Assembly: GCA_025351485.1 (NCBI GenBank)
Contig: JANXVU010000088.1
Location: forward strand, 1 to 59,999
Direction: 5' to 3'
Length of the DNA: 59,999 bases
From: Candidatus Eiseniibacteriota bacterium
Lineage (GTDB): Bacteria; Eisenbacteria; RBG-16-71-46; JACRLI01
The translations under genes and the position numbers were made by a program. Positions 41,526 to 49,897 of this stretch are shown here, piece after piece (the stretch's first letter is position 1; every line of letters begins with the position of its first letter). Below the pieces are notes generated by a model that worked only from the letters and a program-made list of their open reading frames with translations, did no database searches and was not told the DNA's origin.

Positions 41526-42539
41526 ATGAAGCAGCTGCGCCGCCTTGTTCCCCTGGCCCTTCTCGCGCTCGCGCTGGCCACGCCGGCCCGCGCGGCCGAC
41601 GACCACCACGACCGCAATCCGGACGATCCCTTTCGCCTGCAGCCGCTCCGGGGCGGGGTGTACGCGCTCTACGGGCGCGGGGGCAACATCGGCTTCTTCG
41701 TGGGGCCCAAGTCGGTGCTGATGATCGACGACCAGTTCGGGAATCTGGCCGAGGGCATCAAGGCCCGGATCACCGGCGTGACCGACAAGCCCATCAAGTT
41801 CCTGGTGAACACCCACCACCACGGCGACCACGTGGGCGGCAACGCGTTCTTCTCCCAGTTTGCCGAGGTCATCGGCCAGGACAACGTGCGGGTGCGGATG
41901 CTGGAAGGCCCCAGGGAGGTCCTGCGCAACTATCCCGCTGACCTCGACACCCTGAAGACGCAGCTGGCCGCGGAGCGGGACACCACCAAGATCAAGTCGC
42001 TGAAGAAGAATATCGCCGCCTACGAAGACGCCATCGCCACCGCGAAGACCGTGAAGATCGAGGACATCGCGCCCTTCCTGACCTTCACCCAGGAAATGCG
42101 CGTCTACCTGGGCGACGAGACCATCCGGTTGATCCACGTCGGCCCCGCCCACACCGACGGGGACTGCGCGGTCTATTTCGTGAAGGCCAACGTGGTCCAC
42201 ATGGGCGACTGCTACTTCCACAAGGTGATCCCGTACATCGACCAGAAGCATGGCGGCTCGGTCCCCGGATACCTGGCGTTCATCGATGCGATGGTGGGGC
42301 AGGTGCCTGCGGATGCGACGTTCATTCCGGGACACGGCGAGGTGAGCGGGTTGGACGGGTTACAGGAATTCCGGCAGTACATCCAGGACCTGCGCGACCT
42401 GGTGGCGGCGGAAAAGAAAAAGGGCGGAAAGCTGGAAGACGCCAAGACGACGCTGCGCCTGGAGAAGTACAAGGATTGGAGCGGCTACGCGGACCGTTTC
42501 AAGGACAACGTGGAAGCGGCCTGGAATTCGCTGCCCTGA
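41526..42539 (+). CDS. Exported metallo-beta-lactamase-fold hydrolase
   Basis: A 337-residue protein. ATG at 41526 follows GGAGG and begins a signal peptide (RLVPLALLALALATPARA). MBL metal motifs: NTHHHGDHVGGNAFF (HxHxDH), HVGPAHTDGDCAVYF (His), MGDCYFHKV (bridging Asp) and IPGHGEVS (last His). It also has a ~40-residue helical insertion, TLKTQLAAERDTTKIKSLKK, and a charged C-terminal helix. Close relatives act as lactamases, lactonases or other hydrolases; the insertion argues against a plain B-class lactamase. The same frame is open far upstream inside the S9 gene, but that part is a shadow. Confidence 0.88.
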   Translation: MKQLRRLVPLALLALALATPARAADDHHDRNPDDPFRLQPLRGGVYALYGRGGNIGFFVGPKSVLMIDDQFGNLAEGIKARITGVTDKPIKFLVNTHHHGDHVGGNAFFSQFAEVIGQDNVRVRMLEGPREVLRNYPADLDTLKTQLAAERDTTKIKSLKKNIAAYEDAIATAKTVKIEDIAPFLTFTQEMRVYLGDETIRLIHVGPAHTDGDCAVYFVKANVVHMGDCYFHKVIPYIDQKHGGSVPGYLAFIDAMVGQVPADATFIPGHGEVSGLDGLQEFRQYIQDLRDLVAAEKKKGGKLEDAKTTLRLEKYKDWSGYADRFKDNVEAAWNSLP

Positions 42540-42557
42540 CCGGGATGGCCGGGCCGG

Positions 42558-43058
42558 CTAGATGGCCTTGAATTGCTCGAAGGGGGACCGGCAGGCCTTG
42601 CAGTAGTGCACGGCGCGGCACAGCGTGGGTCCGAAGGAGCTCTCCAGCATCGTGTCGCTCGAATCGCAGTAGGGGCACCGCGCGTGGGGCTGGAGCACGT
42701 GGAGCTCCAGGGAGTCCCCCCTCGGCGGAGGCGCGAAGCCCGAACAGCGCAGCTTTTCGCGCCCCTGCTCGGTAATTCGGGACGTGGTCCACGGTTCGTC
42801 CGTCACCAGTTTCACATCGATCGTTCCCAGTTCCGCGAGCTGCTCGCGGATCATCTGCTGCATGGCTTCGATGGCCGGGCAACCGAGGAACGTGGGCATG
42901 AGCTCCACCAGGATGGCGGCGGGCCCCTGCTTCACGCTTCGGATCAGCCCCAGTTCCAGCACTGAAACGGTCGGGATTTCGGGGTCTTTCACTTCCTGGA
43001 GCAGCGTCCAGGCGCGGTCCTCGCGCAGCGCGTGGGGCCGGGCGACGGGCGCTACCAT
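42558..43058 (-). CDS. paaD: 1,2-phenylacetyl-CoA epoxidase subunit PaaD
   Basis: A 166-residue protein overlapping the end of paaC by 7 bases. The N-terminal DUF59/MIP18-type domain (WTLLQEVKDPEIPTVSVLEL, then LVELMPTFLGCPAIEAM) is followed by a zinc-binding tail with RCPYCDSSDT and YCKACRSPFEQF. PaaD is needed to load or mature the metal centre of the epoxidase, by analogy with Fe-S assembly proteins. It is last in the visible paaABCD set; no paaE reductase follows. Confidence 0.93.
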   Translation of the reverse strand: MVAPVARPHALREDRAWTLLQEVKDPEIPTVSVLELGLIRSVKQGPAAILVELMPTFLGCPAIEAMQQMIREQLAELGTIDVKLVTDEPWTTSRITEQGREKLRCSGFAPPPRGDSLELHVLQPHARCPYCDSSDTMLESSFGPTLCRAVHYCKACRSPFEQFKAI

Positions 43059-43822
43059 ACGGCCTCGGGGTCAACCCCGTAGACCAGGGTCATCTCATTC
43101 CACAGCTTCACGAAGTCCTCGCTGTGGCGGCCTTCCCGGCCGCCGTAGCCGCTGTGGTCGCTGAACGCGTTGAGTCCCAGGTTCGGGCCGTGCAGGCCGT
43201 GGCGGGCCAGCACCGGCTCCACCACCTGCCACCACCTGGGGAGGAGCGCGGAGAAGGGCTCGGGCAGAACGCCGGCCTTCACCAGTTCGGCCTCCCCCTC
43301 CACCGGCTCGAAGAATCCCGGCAGATCGGGCCACAACTGGAGCAGCGCGGCTTCCAGCCGGCGGTGGGACTCGTCCGTGCCGTGGGCCAGCTTGCCGATC
43401 CAGGACTCGCCGTGCATGCGGTGGTACTTTTCTTCGCGGATCACCTTAGCCACGCCCAGCGCCAGCGGCTTGTGGGTCGAGCGGGTGAGCATTTCCAGGC
43501 GCACCCCATCGGCCGCGTCGTAAAGAAACTGGCGGGCCATGGAGTAGGCCCAGTCGCCGCGCGGCCGTTCCACCAGCCGGCAATGGTGAAATCCGGACGG
43601 CTCGCGGCCCAGGGCGATCGAGTCGGGGCTCTTGTCGAGGATCCCGGAGACCATTTCGTAGAACATTCGCGCGTGCCCGATCTCGTCCTGGGCCATGGAC
43701 GAAAGCGCCACGTCCTCCTCCAGCAGCGGAGCGATGCCGGTCCATTCGGAATCGCGGTAGCCCAGCACCAGTTCGTCGTCCGCGAGCGCCATCAGGAGCG
43801 GAACCAGCTTCTCGTCGATCAC
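43052..43822 (-). CDS. paaC: 1,2-phenylacetyl-CoA epoxidase subunit PaaC
   Basis: A 256-residue ferritin-like protein. GTG at 43822 overlaps the paaB stop (GTGA). Motifs: LMALADDELVLGYRDSEW, LSSMAQDEIGHARMFYEM (the E..DEIGHA helix), ARQFLYDAADGVRLEML and REEKYHRMHGESWIGKL. PaaC is the structural partner of PaaA in the (PaaA-PaaC)2 core; it keeps ferritin-like helices although the iron site is in PaaA. It ends VYGVDPEAVW. Confidence 0.94.
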   Translation of the reverse strand: MIDEKLVPLLMALADDELVLGYRDSEWTGIAPLLEEDVALSSMAQDEIGHARMFYEMVSGILDKSPDSIALGREPSGFHHCRLVERPRGDWAYSMARQFLYDAADGVRLEMLTRSTHKPLALGVAKVIREEKYHRMHGESWIGKLAHGTDESHRRLEAALLQLWPDLPGFFEPVEGEAELVKAGVLPEPFSALLPRWWQVVEPVLARHGLHGPNLGLNAFSDHSGYGGREGRHSEDFVKLWNEMTLVYGVDPEAVW

Positions 43823-44136
43823 TTGGCTTCCCCTCTTTCTGCGGCCACCCTGGCCCGCAGCGCTTTGCGCTTTTCCACGGTGATGCGGTAGCCGGCGCCC
43901 TCGCGATAAGTCCGGTCCAACTGCGAGGCCAGCAGGTCCGCGTCCTTCACTTCCATGATCGCCGCGCGACGCACCACCCACAGCCGGACCGACTCGTGTC
44001 GGCGCCCGTAGAGGTCGCGCGCGTACTGAAGGGCCAGGTCGTCATCGGGGGCCAGCAGATTGCCGGCGTGGCGAAAGGGATCGCCCTGCTCCTCCTGGCG
44101 GAACACTTCGTACACGTCCCCGACCGTGGTGTCCAT
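43819..44136 (-). CDS. paaB: 1,2-phenylacetyl-CoA epoxidase subunit PaaB
   Basis: A 105-residue protein, the usual PaaB length. It begins MDTTVGDVYEVFRQEEQGDP followed by FRHAGNLLAPDDDLALQYAR and RRHESVRLWVVRRAAIMEVK, the conserved small-subunit core. PaaB bridges PaaA-PaaC heterodimers. It starts two bases after the paaA stop and overlaps paaC. Confidence 0.94.
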   Translation of the reverse strand: MDTTVGDVYEVFRQEEQGDPFRHAGNLLAPDDDLALQYARDLYGRRHESVRLWVVRRAAIMEVKDADLLASQLDRTYREGAGYRITVEKRKALRARVAAERGEAK

Positions 44137-44138
44137 GG

Positions 44139-45056
44139 TCAGGCCGCCACGGAGGCGGAGCCCAGCACGGCGTCGCGCACCCAGCGGGTCTCCTCGTAGT
44201 TGAAGCGCCGGAAGCCCAGCCGCTCCTGGCTCGCGGGGCCGGCGCCGCGCACCACCGTCTTGAGCTCTTCCCAGTCCGGCTCAGTGTAGAGCCAGGAGCC
44301 GGTCGCCTGGTCGTGCCGCATGTTGGGATCGGGCACTTCAAGGCCGATCTCGCGGATCTTGGGAATGTAGGTGGCCAGGAACTCCTGCCGCAGGTCGTAG
44401 TTGCACTTGGTCTTGATCTTCCAGGCCAGGTCGCCGTCTCTTTCGGCCGGGGTGTTCGGCCCGTGCATGTGCATGAGCGGCCCCCACCAGCGGTTCAGGG
44501 CTTCCTGGCACATCTCCTTCTGCCTCTCCGTTCCGGCCATCAAGGTGAGCACCGCGTCCTCGCCCTGCTTCAGGTGGAAGGCCTCCTCCCAGCAAATGCG
44601 GGTCATGGTGCGGGCGTAGGGCGCGTAGGAACTGGAGCGCAACGCCGTCTGGCTCACGATCGCGGCGGCGTCCACCAGCCAGCCGATGATGGCCACGTCG
44701 GCCCACGTGCGCGTCGGGTAATGAAAGACGTTGTGGAACTTGGTGCGACCGGCGATGAGGTCCTCCAGCATGGCCTCGCGCGGCTTGCCCAGGTCCTCGG
44801 CCACGCGGTAGAGCAACTGGCCGTGCCCCACTTCGTCCTGGATCTTGGCGGTCAGCGCCAGCTTGCGGCGAAGGCTGGGGGCGCGCAGGATCCAGTCGCG
44901 CTCGGGGAGCGCTCCCATGAGTTCGGAATTGCCGTGCATTTCGATGAACCGGATGGCGCGGGTGCGGTAGTCCTCGGGCATCCAATCGCCCACTTCCACC
45001 TTGCCTCCGGCGTCGATGCGGGCCTTGAACTCGTCGATCTGGGCCTGGTCTTCCAT
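44139..45056 (-). CDS. paaA: 1,2-phenylacetyl-CoA epoxidase catalytic subunit PaaA
   Basis: A 305-residue protein; ATG at 45056 has GGGAGG four bases upstream. The di-iron ligands of this bacterial multicomponent oxygenase are readable: KIQDEVGHGQLLYRVAEDLG (Glu and His of the first EVGH helix) and ICWEEAFHLKQGEDAVLTLM (Glu, Glu, His). WMPEDYRTRAIRFIEMHGNS and WWGPLMHMHGPNTPAERDGD are conserved surface regions. The enzyme epoxidises the ring of phenylacetyl-CoA with O2. It is first of four paa genes, 52 bases after the TetR gene. Confidence 0.95.
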   Translation of the reverse strand: MEDQAQIDEFKARIDAGGKVEVGDWMPEDYRTRAIRFIEMHGNSELMGALPERDWILRAPSLRRKLALTAKIQDEVGHGQLLYRVAEDLGKPREAMLEDLIAGRTKFHNVFHYPTRTWADVAIIGWLVDAAAIVSQTALRSSSYAPYARTMTRICWEEAFHLKQGEDAVLTLMAGTERQKEMCQEALNRWWGPLMHMHGPNTPAERDGDLAWKIKTKCNYDLRQEFLATYIPKIREIGLEVPDPNMRHDQATGSWLYTEPDWEELKTVVRGAGPASQERLGFRRFNYEETRWVRDAVLGSASVAA

Positions 45057-45108
45057 GGTTCCTCCCTGCTCGGGCGCCTCCCGGGCGCCCATCGGTTCGA
45101 TCGAGCGG

Positions 45109-45711
45109 CTAGCGTGAGCGCTCGACGCCTCTCAAGATCATGTCGGCCATGCGGTCGGCCACTTCGTCGGGGCTGAGCGGCCCTTCGGTCCGGAACCACT
45201 GGTGCGCCCAGTTGAGCGCGCCCAGCAGGAACAGGCTCGCGAACTTGGGCTCGGTCGGCGAAAACTCGCCGCTCGCCACGCCGTCCTCGATCACGTGCCG
45301 GAAGTGGGCCTCGTACTGGTCGCGCTTCGCCTTCAGTGCGGCCCGGCGTTCCGTACCAAGCAGCTTCCACTCGTTCAGGTAGCACGCGGCGGCCGCAAGG
45401 TCGCTGGCCACCAGGTTCACGTGGGCCCGCACCAACCGGCGCAGCCGGTCCGAAGCCGTGTTGGGACCGGCCACGGCACGCTCGGCCGCCCCCAGGAACT
45501 GGCCCGCCGCGCGGTCCACGATCTCCCAGAGGAGATCCTCCTTGCCCCCCATGTGCGAGTACAGGCTGCCCCCCTGCAGGTCCAGGGCCGAGGCGATGTC
45601 CCGGACACTGGTGGCAGCATAGCCCCGATCCGCGAACAGCCTCGCGGCCGCTCGCAGAATCTGCTCCTTACGGGTTTCGGGCGCGTGCAATTCGGCCAAA
45701 CCAGCCTCCAT
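45109..45711 (-). CDS. TetR family regulator of the paa genes (PaaR-like)
   Basis: About 200 residues. The HTH domain is ETRKEQILRAAARLFADRGY, AATSVRDIASALDLQGGSLY and SHMGGKEDLLWEI. The C-terminal domain (LVRAHVNLVASDLAAAACYL, FLLGALNWAHQWFRTEGPLS) is of the TetR_C group common beside acyl-CoA degradation genes. Start: ATG 45711 is given; a TTG at 45699 is better spaced from GGAGG and may be the real start, whereas the ATGs further up lie inside the promoter. It is likely released by phenylacetyl-CoA and represses itself and paaABCD. Promoter and operator are listed separately. Confidence 0.85.
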   Translation of the reverse strand: MEAGLAELHAPETRKEQILRAAARLFADRGYAATSVRDIASALDLQGGSLYSHMGGKEDLLWEIVDRAAGQFLGAAERAVAGPNTASDRLRRLVRAHVNLVASDLAAAACYLNEWKLLGTERRAALKAKRDQYEAHFRHVIEDGVASGEFSPTEPKFASLFLLGALNWAHQWFRTEGPLSPDEVADRMADMILRGVERSR

Positions 45712-45739
45712 GGGTCGATTCTGGAAGTGAGCTCGCGAA

Positions 45740-45753
45740 CTAGCGTTTGTTAG
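45740..45753. promoter_or_regulatory. Candidate TetR (PaaR-type) operator
   Basis: CTAGCGTTTGTTAG is a near-palindrome placed just downstream of the -10 of the tetR promoter, where a bound repressor would block initiation. It agrees at 8 of 10 fixed positions with CNAACGNNCGTTNG, the site I recall for Thermus PaaR. Confidence 0.5.
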
Positions 45754-45757
45754 CTTC

Positions 45758-45786
45758 ATTATCGGACAAACCGGTAGAAAAGACAA
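45758..45786 (-). promoter_or_regulatory. Promoter of tetR-paaABCD, TTGTCT-N17-GATAAT
   Basis: On the minus strand TTGTCT (45786-45781), a 17-base spacer and GATAAT (45763-45758), a near-consensus sigma-70 type promoter. It gives an untranslated leader of about 40 bases containing the candidate operator. Confidence 0.65.
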
Positions 45787-45803
45787 CCTCCTGGGAGCGC
45801 CGA

Positions 45804-46550
45804 CTACTTCAGAAGATTGTGCGCAGAAACCGTCTGGGAAGTCATCCCCGGCGCGGCCGCGACCGCGGAATCCACGACAACCGTCACGTCCAACGGCGGC
45901 GTGTCCCCGCGCAGGCCGGTGAGTGCCACGGTACAGCGCTGTCCCCCCGGCAGGTTCACTGTCCGGCTGACATAGACCAAGCCGGTGTCGCTCACCGAAA
46001 CGAACTTGAAAGTGTGGGCGCCGGCGACGACGGGATTGTAGGGCGCGTCCACCACGACCTGGCTCAGGTCACCGTAGAGAGCGCCGTCCAAAATCAGCCG
46101 GACATCGGCCTGGATGTTGGGCACCAGGTGGTAGACCCGCAGATCGACCTCGCCGGCCGGGATCCCCGAATGGCGGTTGTCGATGGACGTGAGCAGCTTG
46201 TAGCCGAAGCCCGGGTTCCCAACCAGGAAGATGGTGTTGTCCTGTCCCGGGGCAAACGCGACCGGAGTGGGGCCGGTGGTGGCCACGACCGAGCCCGCCT
46301 CGCTCAGGATCCGGATCTGCTGATTGAAATTGGTCAGTGCGACGTAGCGGCCCGCCGCCGGAAATGGGAGCGTGTCCCCGGCAACGGCCCCGTTCATGGA
46401 AAGGTAGCACCGGGGCGAGCCCGGGGCAGCGTTCAGCAGGCGGACCCGAAAGGTCGGGACGGTGGCCACCAGGTCCGAGCCGCAGCCGGCTCCGGCGAAG
46501 GAGACGAAGGCCAGCAGCGCGGGAGCCAGGAGGCGTCGAAACGGGGTCAC
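45804..46550 (-). CDS. DUF4397 domain lipoprotein
   Basis: A 248-residue protein with a GTG start and AAAGGAAG five bases upstream. The signal peptide LLAPALLAFVSFAGAGC has a lipobox Cys. Two tandem Ig-like halves have the DUF4397 pattern: TFRVRLLNAAPGSPRCYLSM through QIRILSEAGSVVATTG, and EVDLRVYHLVPNIQADVRLI through AGAHTFKFVSVSDTG. DUF4397 proteins are surface or periplasmic with no known activity. It stands alone between the tetR promoter and a divergent membrane-protein gene. Confidence 0.8.
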   Translation of the reverse strand: MTPFRRLLAPALLAFVSFAGAGCGSDLVATVPTFRVRLLNAAPGSPRCYLSMNGAVAGDTLPFPAAGRYVALTNFNQQIRILSEAGSVVATTGPTPVAFAPGQDNTIFLVGNPGFGYKLLTSIDNRHSGIPAGEVDLRVYHLVPNIQADVRLILDGALYGDLSQVVVDAPYNPVVAGAHTFKFVSVSDTGLVYVSRTVNLPGGQRCTVALTGLRGDTPPLDVTVVVDSAVAAAPGMTSQTVSAHNLLK

Positions 46551-46628
46551 GGGGACTTCCTTTCAAGTATGGGACGGGCCGCATGGGCGACCCACTGAAT
46601 ATAACACATCGTTTCCCCATCGGTTCCG

Positions 46629-46658
46629 TTGCGGTGGCGGCCTGCTTCCGACTACATT
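46629..46658 (+). promoter_or_regulatory. Promoter TTGCGG-N18-TACATT, leaderless
   Basis: TACATT (46653-46658) ends seven bases before the ATG at 46666; TTGCGG lies 18 bases further up. No ribosome site is seen between -10 and ATG. Confidence 0.5.
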
Positions 46659-46665
46659 AGTCGCC

Positions 46666-48414
46666 ATGCCCGACCGCCCGCTGAAACCACTGGAGAGCAG
46701 GGAACGGCTTTCCACGCGTATCTGGGGCATCGCCTTCGCGGTGCTCTACTGGATGACGCGAACGGCCTCCCATACCATGGATGCCCTCTCGTACTCGCGC
46801 CTGGTGCGGGACGGAGGGATCGCCGACCTGTTCCATCCCCACCACCTCCTCTACAACCTCGGCATCTGGACGCTGTGGAAGGCGCTCACCGGGGTCCACC
46901 CGTCCCTGGATCCGTTCAGCGTGGCGGCCGTGGTGAACTCCGCCCTCGGCGGCCTCCTGCTCACCGTGTTCGCGCGCACCCTGCTGGAAAACGGCACGAC
47001 CTACTTCTGGACCAGCTTCGCGACCCTGGGTCTGGGGCTCTCGCAGTGCATGTGGACGCTGGCCTCCGAGAACGAAGTGTACGTGGCGACCACGCTGTTC
47101 CTGACCCTGTCCGCGCGCCACGCGCTGCGGGCATCCCGCAGCGCCGGAGGACACGATTCCCTGCGATCCGGCCTGTGGGTTGCGGCGGCCGCCCTCGTGC
47201 ACATCGTCGCGCTGCTGTTCCTGGCGCCGGCCCTGATCCTGGCCGGATGGGGCGCCTCATCCCGGGCCGCCGCGTGGAAACGCCGGCTGGTTACCGCCGC
47301 CGCCGCGTTGCTTCCGGTGCTGGCCTGCTACGCCACGGCGATCGTGGTGCGCCACGCCAACACCCCGGAGCGGGTGGCCGGCTGGGTGAACCGCTACATG
47401 CGGTGGGAGTCCTGGACGGAGCGCAATCCGGTTCGGGTGGGCCTTGGCTTTCTGTGGTTCCTGCGCGGAGCGCTCCCCGACTTCGGCCTGATCGGCCGCG
47501 CTCCGAGCCCAACCGCCATTCCGTGGCTCAACGACCTGGTGCGCCTGCCCTTCCTGCTCTTCGGGGCCGCGGCCGGCTATCTCCTCTATGACGGCTGGCG
47601 CAAACGCGCCTACCTGGCCTGGCGCTTCGGAGCTCTTCCGGTCCTGTGCCTGGCCTGGTTCCTGTGCTTCGAGCTCTTCCTGGGGTGGGTGGGCAGGTCG
47701 AGCCTCAAGTTCTGGACGCTTACCCTGCCCCCGCTGTGGGCCTTCTCGGCCATGTGGGCGGATCTGCGCTTCGGGGACCCCGAGGCCGAGGGGCTGCGCC
47801 GCATGTCGCACCGCTCGGTTCTGGCGGTGCTCTCGATCCTGGCGCTCCAGATCGCCACGACCGGGTTCCTGGTGGTGGCCCCCCGGCACGATCCGTTGCG
47901 CGATCGCCCGCGCTCGTGGTCGGACAACGTGGCCCGCTTGACCGGCCCCAACGACTTCATCCTGGTGCCCGAGGGCGAACTGGAGGGCTACCTGCTCTAC
48001 TACGGCCGGCGGCCCAATCTGCTGACGCTGGAAAACGACGCCCGGCACACCGGCAGCTTCCAGGAGTCCATGGACACGCTGTTCGCGCGGGCCACCCGCG
48101 CGCGCGCCCGGGGCGGACGGGCCTGGATGCTTGGAACGGGACTGGTGGTCACGCCGGATGCGGCCGCGATGTGGCGCCGCCGGCACGTGCCCGACGACGT
48201 CTACCGGCTGGTCGCTGCCCGGCTCCGGGACCGTGGCCCCTACGATTCCACGTTGCCGATCGCACCGGGCGACTCACCGCTGGGTTACCCGCGCATGCTG
48301 GAATTCATGCCCGATTCGGTTTTGGCGAGCCCCGCGCCCAATTCCGGCGCGCCGGACAGCGTTCCCGCATCGCCGGCTAAAACAACTCCGGCCGCAGCTG
48401 CTCCGCGGAGGTGA
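46666..48414 (+). CDS. GT-C-like integral membrane protein (putative glycosyltransferase)
   Basis: A 582-residue protein with about ten transmembrane helices (WGIAFAVLYWMTRTASH, NSALGGLLLTVFARTLL, GLWVAAAALVHIVALLFLAP, ALLPVLACYATAIVV, LFGAAAGYLLYDG, VLCLAWFLCFELFLGW, VLAVLSILALQIATTGFLVV). It has an early acidic loop (HTMDALSYSRLVRDGG) and a soluble C-terminal ~130 residues with ANDFILVPEGELEGYLLYYG-like alpha/beta segments. The pattern fits GT-C/PMT-like lipid-linked sugar transferases, but no diagnostic catalytic motif is certain. Pro/Ala-rich tail. Its last 38 bases overlap the convergent fetB gene. Confidence 0.65.
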   Translation: MPDRPLKPLESRERLSTRIWGIAFAVLYWMTRTASHTMDALSYSRLVRDGGIADLFHPHHLLYNLGIWTLWKALTGVHPSLDPFSVAAVVNSALGGLLLTVFARTLLENGTTYFWTSFATLGLGLSQCMWTLASENEVYVATTLFLTLSARHALRASRSAGGHDSLRSGLWVAAAALVHIVALLFLAPALILAGWGASSRAAAWKRRLVTAAAALLPVLACYATAIVVRHANTPERVAGWVNRYMRWESWTERNPVRVGLGFLWFLRGALPDFGLIGRAPSPTAIPWLNDLVRLPFLLFGAAAGYLLYDGWRKRAYLAWRFGALPVLCLAWFLCFELFLGWVGRSSLKFWTLTLPPLWAFSAMWADLRFGDPEAEGLRRMSHRSVLAVLSILALQIATTGFLVVAPRHDPLRDRPRSWSDNVARLTGPNDFILVPEGELEGYLLYYGRRPNLLTLENDARHTGSFQESMDTLFARATRARARGGRAWMLGTGLVVTPDAAAMWRRRHVPDDVYRLVAARLRDRGPYDSTLPIAPGDSPLGYPRMLEFMPDSVLASPAPNSGAPDSVPASPAKTTPAAAAPRR

Positions 48415-49159
48415 AGGTCGCCTTGCGCAGCATGGTGAGCAGGGCCCAGGAAGCCAGCGTCACGCCGCAGCTCAGCATGAACATCACCACCACCTGGTAG
48501 CGCACCGCCTCTCCGGGATCCTGGCCGGCGATCAGCTGGCCGGTCATCATCCCGGGCAACTGCACCACGCCCACCACCATCATCGCGCTCACCGTCGGAA
48601 GGGCGGCTGCCCGCAGCGCTTCCCGCCGAGCGGCGGCGGAGGCCCGCGCGGGGGATGCTCCCAGGGCCAGGGCCGCTTCCACCTCCGCCCTTCGAAGCTT
48701 CAGTTCCGCCAGCCAGCGGTTGCCCGCGAGCACCGCGGCGCTCATCGCGTTTCCCAGGATCATCCCCGCCACCGGCACGATGTACTGCGGCTGGTACCAG
48801 GGTTTCACTTGCAGGACCAGCAGGATCACCGTGGCCACCGGGATGGACGCCCCGAAGCCGATCGCGAGCAGCATGGAAAGCCGAAGCCCCGGCACGCGCG
48901 ACTTGAGCCGGCCCGCCGCGTTCCACGCGGCCACCGCCAGCATCACCGCCAGCAGGAGCAACACCCATCCGGGTTCGGGATGCCGGAACAGCGCTCCCAG
49001 CACGAAGCCCATGGCGGTCAGTTGCAGAAAAGCGCGCACTCCTCCGATGGCGATGTCGCTTCCCATGCCCAGGCCCTCCCGCCATGAGATCGCCCAGGCC
49101 ACCACCAGCATGGAGGCGGCGATCAGCAGGTGCAGGTACGGGATCGCCACGTAGCTCAC
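48377..49159 (-). CDS. fetB: FetB/UPF0014 family ABC permease
   Basis: A 260-residue membrane protein; GTG at 49159 overlaps the ATPase stop (GTGA), with GAGGAG upstream. It has seven hydrophobic segments and the family hallmarks YIVPVAGMILGNAMSAAVLA, ALALGASPARASAAARREAL and MMVVGVVQLPGMMTGQLIAG plus QDPGEAVRYQVVVMFML. FetB with FetA forms an exporter linked to iron homeostasis in E. coli. Its 3' end overlaps the opposite-strand gene by 38 bases. Confidence 0.88.
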   Translation of the reverse strand: MSYVAIPYLHLLIAASMLVVAWAISWREGLGMGSDIAIGGVRAFLQLTAMGFVLGALFRHPEPGWVLLLLAVMLAVAAWNAAGRLKSRVPGLRLSMLLAIGFGASIPVATVILLVLQVKPWYQPQYIVPVAGMILGNAMSAAVLAGNRWLAELKLRRAEVEAALALGASPARASAAARREALRAAALPTVSAMMVVGVVQLPGMMTGQLIAGQDPGEAVRYQVVVMFMLSCGVTLASWALLTMLRKATFTSAEQLRPELF

Positions 49160-49890
49160 GGCGACTCCTCCCCGCCGCTGGCGATAAACTCGCGTGCCTC
49201 GGCGCAGGCGGGGGACTCGAAGAACTCCGTCACCGGCTGCACGGCCCGTATCCGTCCTCCGGACATGAATGCCACCCGCGTACCGAAGGCGCGGGCGTGC
49301 TCCAGTTGGTGGGTGACCAGCACCGCGGCCAGCGAGCGCCGCGTGCACAGTTCCACCAGCATCTGCACCAGGGCGCGGGCATTGGGGGGATCCAGGGCCG
49401 AGGTCGGCTCGTCCAGCAGCAGCAGCCGCGGTTCCAGCGCCAGGGCCCGGGCCAGCGCGACCCGCTGCTGCTCCCCGATCGAGAGCGACCGGGCTTCCCG
49501 CGCCAGGAATTCCGGGGCCAGGGACACGTCCGCGAGAAGCTCCAGGAGGCGGGTTTCGTCCAGTGCCCTGCCGGCCTGCGCGGGCCCGAAAAGCAGATTG
49601 GCGCGAACCGTGCCATCGAACAGCGCCGGGACCTGGAAGACCAGCGCCGCCGCGCGCCGGAGTTCGCGCACGGGCCAATCCGGGAGCGACTTGCCCAGAA
49701 CCCGGATCTCCCCCGAGCTCGGCTCGCTCAGCCGGTTCACCAGTCGGAGCAGCGAAGATTTTCCCGCACCGGAGGGCCCCACCAGCGCCAGCCGGTCGCC
49801 CACACGCAGCTCCAGGCTCACCTCTTCCACCAGCGGGCGCGCCGCTCCCGGGACGGTGCAAGTGACGCCCTTGAGGCCAAGTAGATCCAT
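49156..49890 (-). CDS. fetA: ABC transporter ATP-binding protein, FetA type
   Basis: A 244-residue ATPase. ATG at 49890 is fixed by the promoter 7 bases upstream; the frame is open 12 codons further, across the -10. Motifs: Walker A LVGPSGAGKSSLLRLVNRL, Q-loop FQVPALF, signature LSIGEQQRVALARALA (LSGGQ variant), Walker B RLLLLDEPTSALD and switch His VTHQLEHA. It powers the adjacent FetB permease. Confidence 0.9.
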   Translation of the reverse strand: MDLLGLKGVTCTVPGAARPLVEEVSLELRVGDRLALVGPSGAGKSSLLRLVNRLSEPSSGEIRVLGKSLPDWPVRELRRAAALVFQVPALFDGTVRANLLFGPAQAGRALDETRLLELLADVSLAPEFLAREARSLSIGEQQRVALARALALEPRLLLLDEPTSALDPPNARALVQMLVELCTRRSLAAVLVTHQLEHARAFGTRVAFMSGGRIRAVQPVTEFFESPACAEAREFIASGGEESP

Positions 49891-49897
49891 GGCGCGA

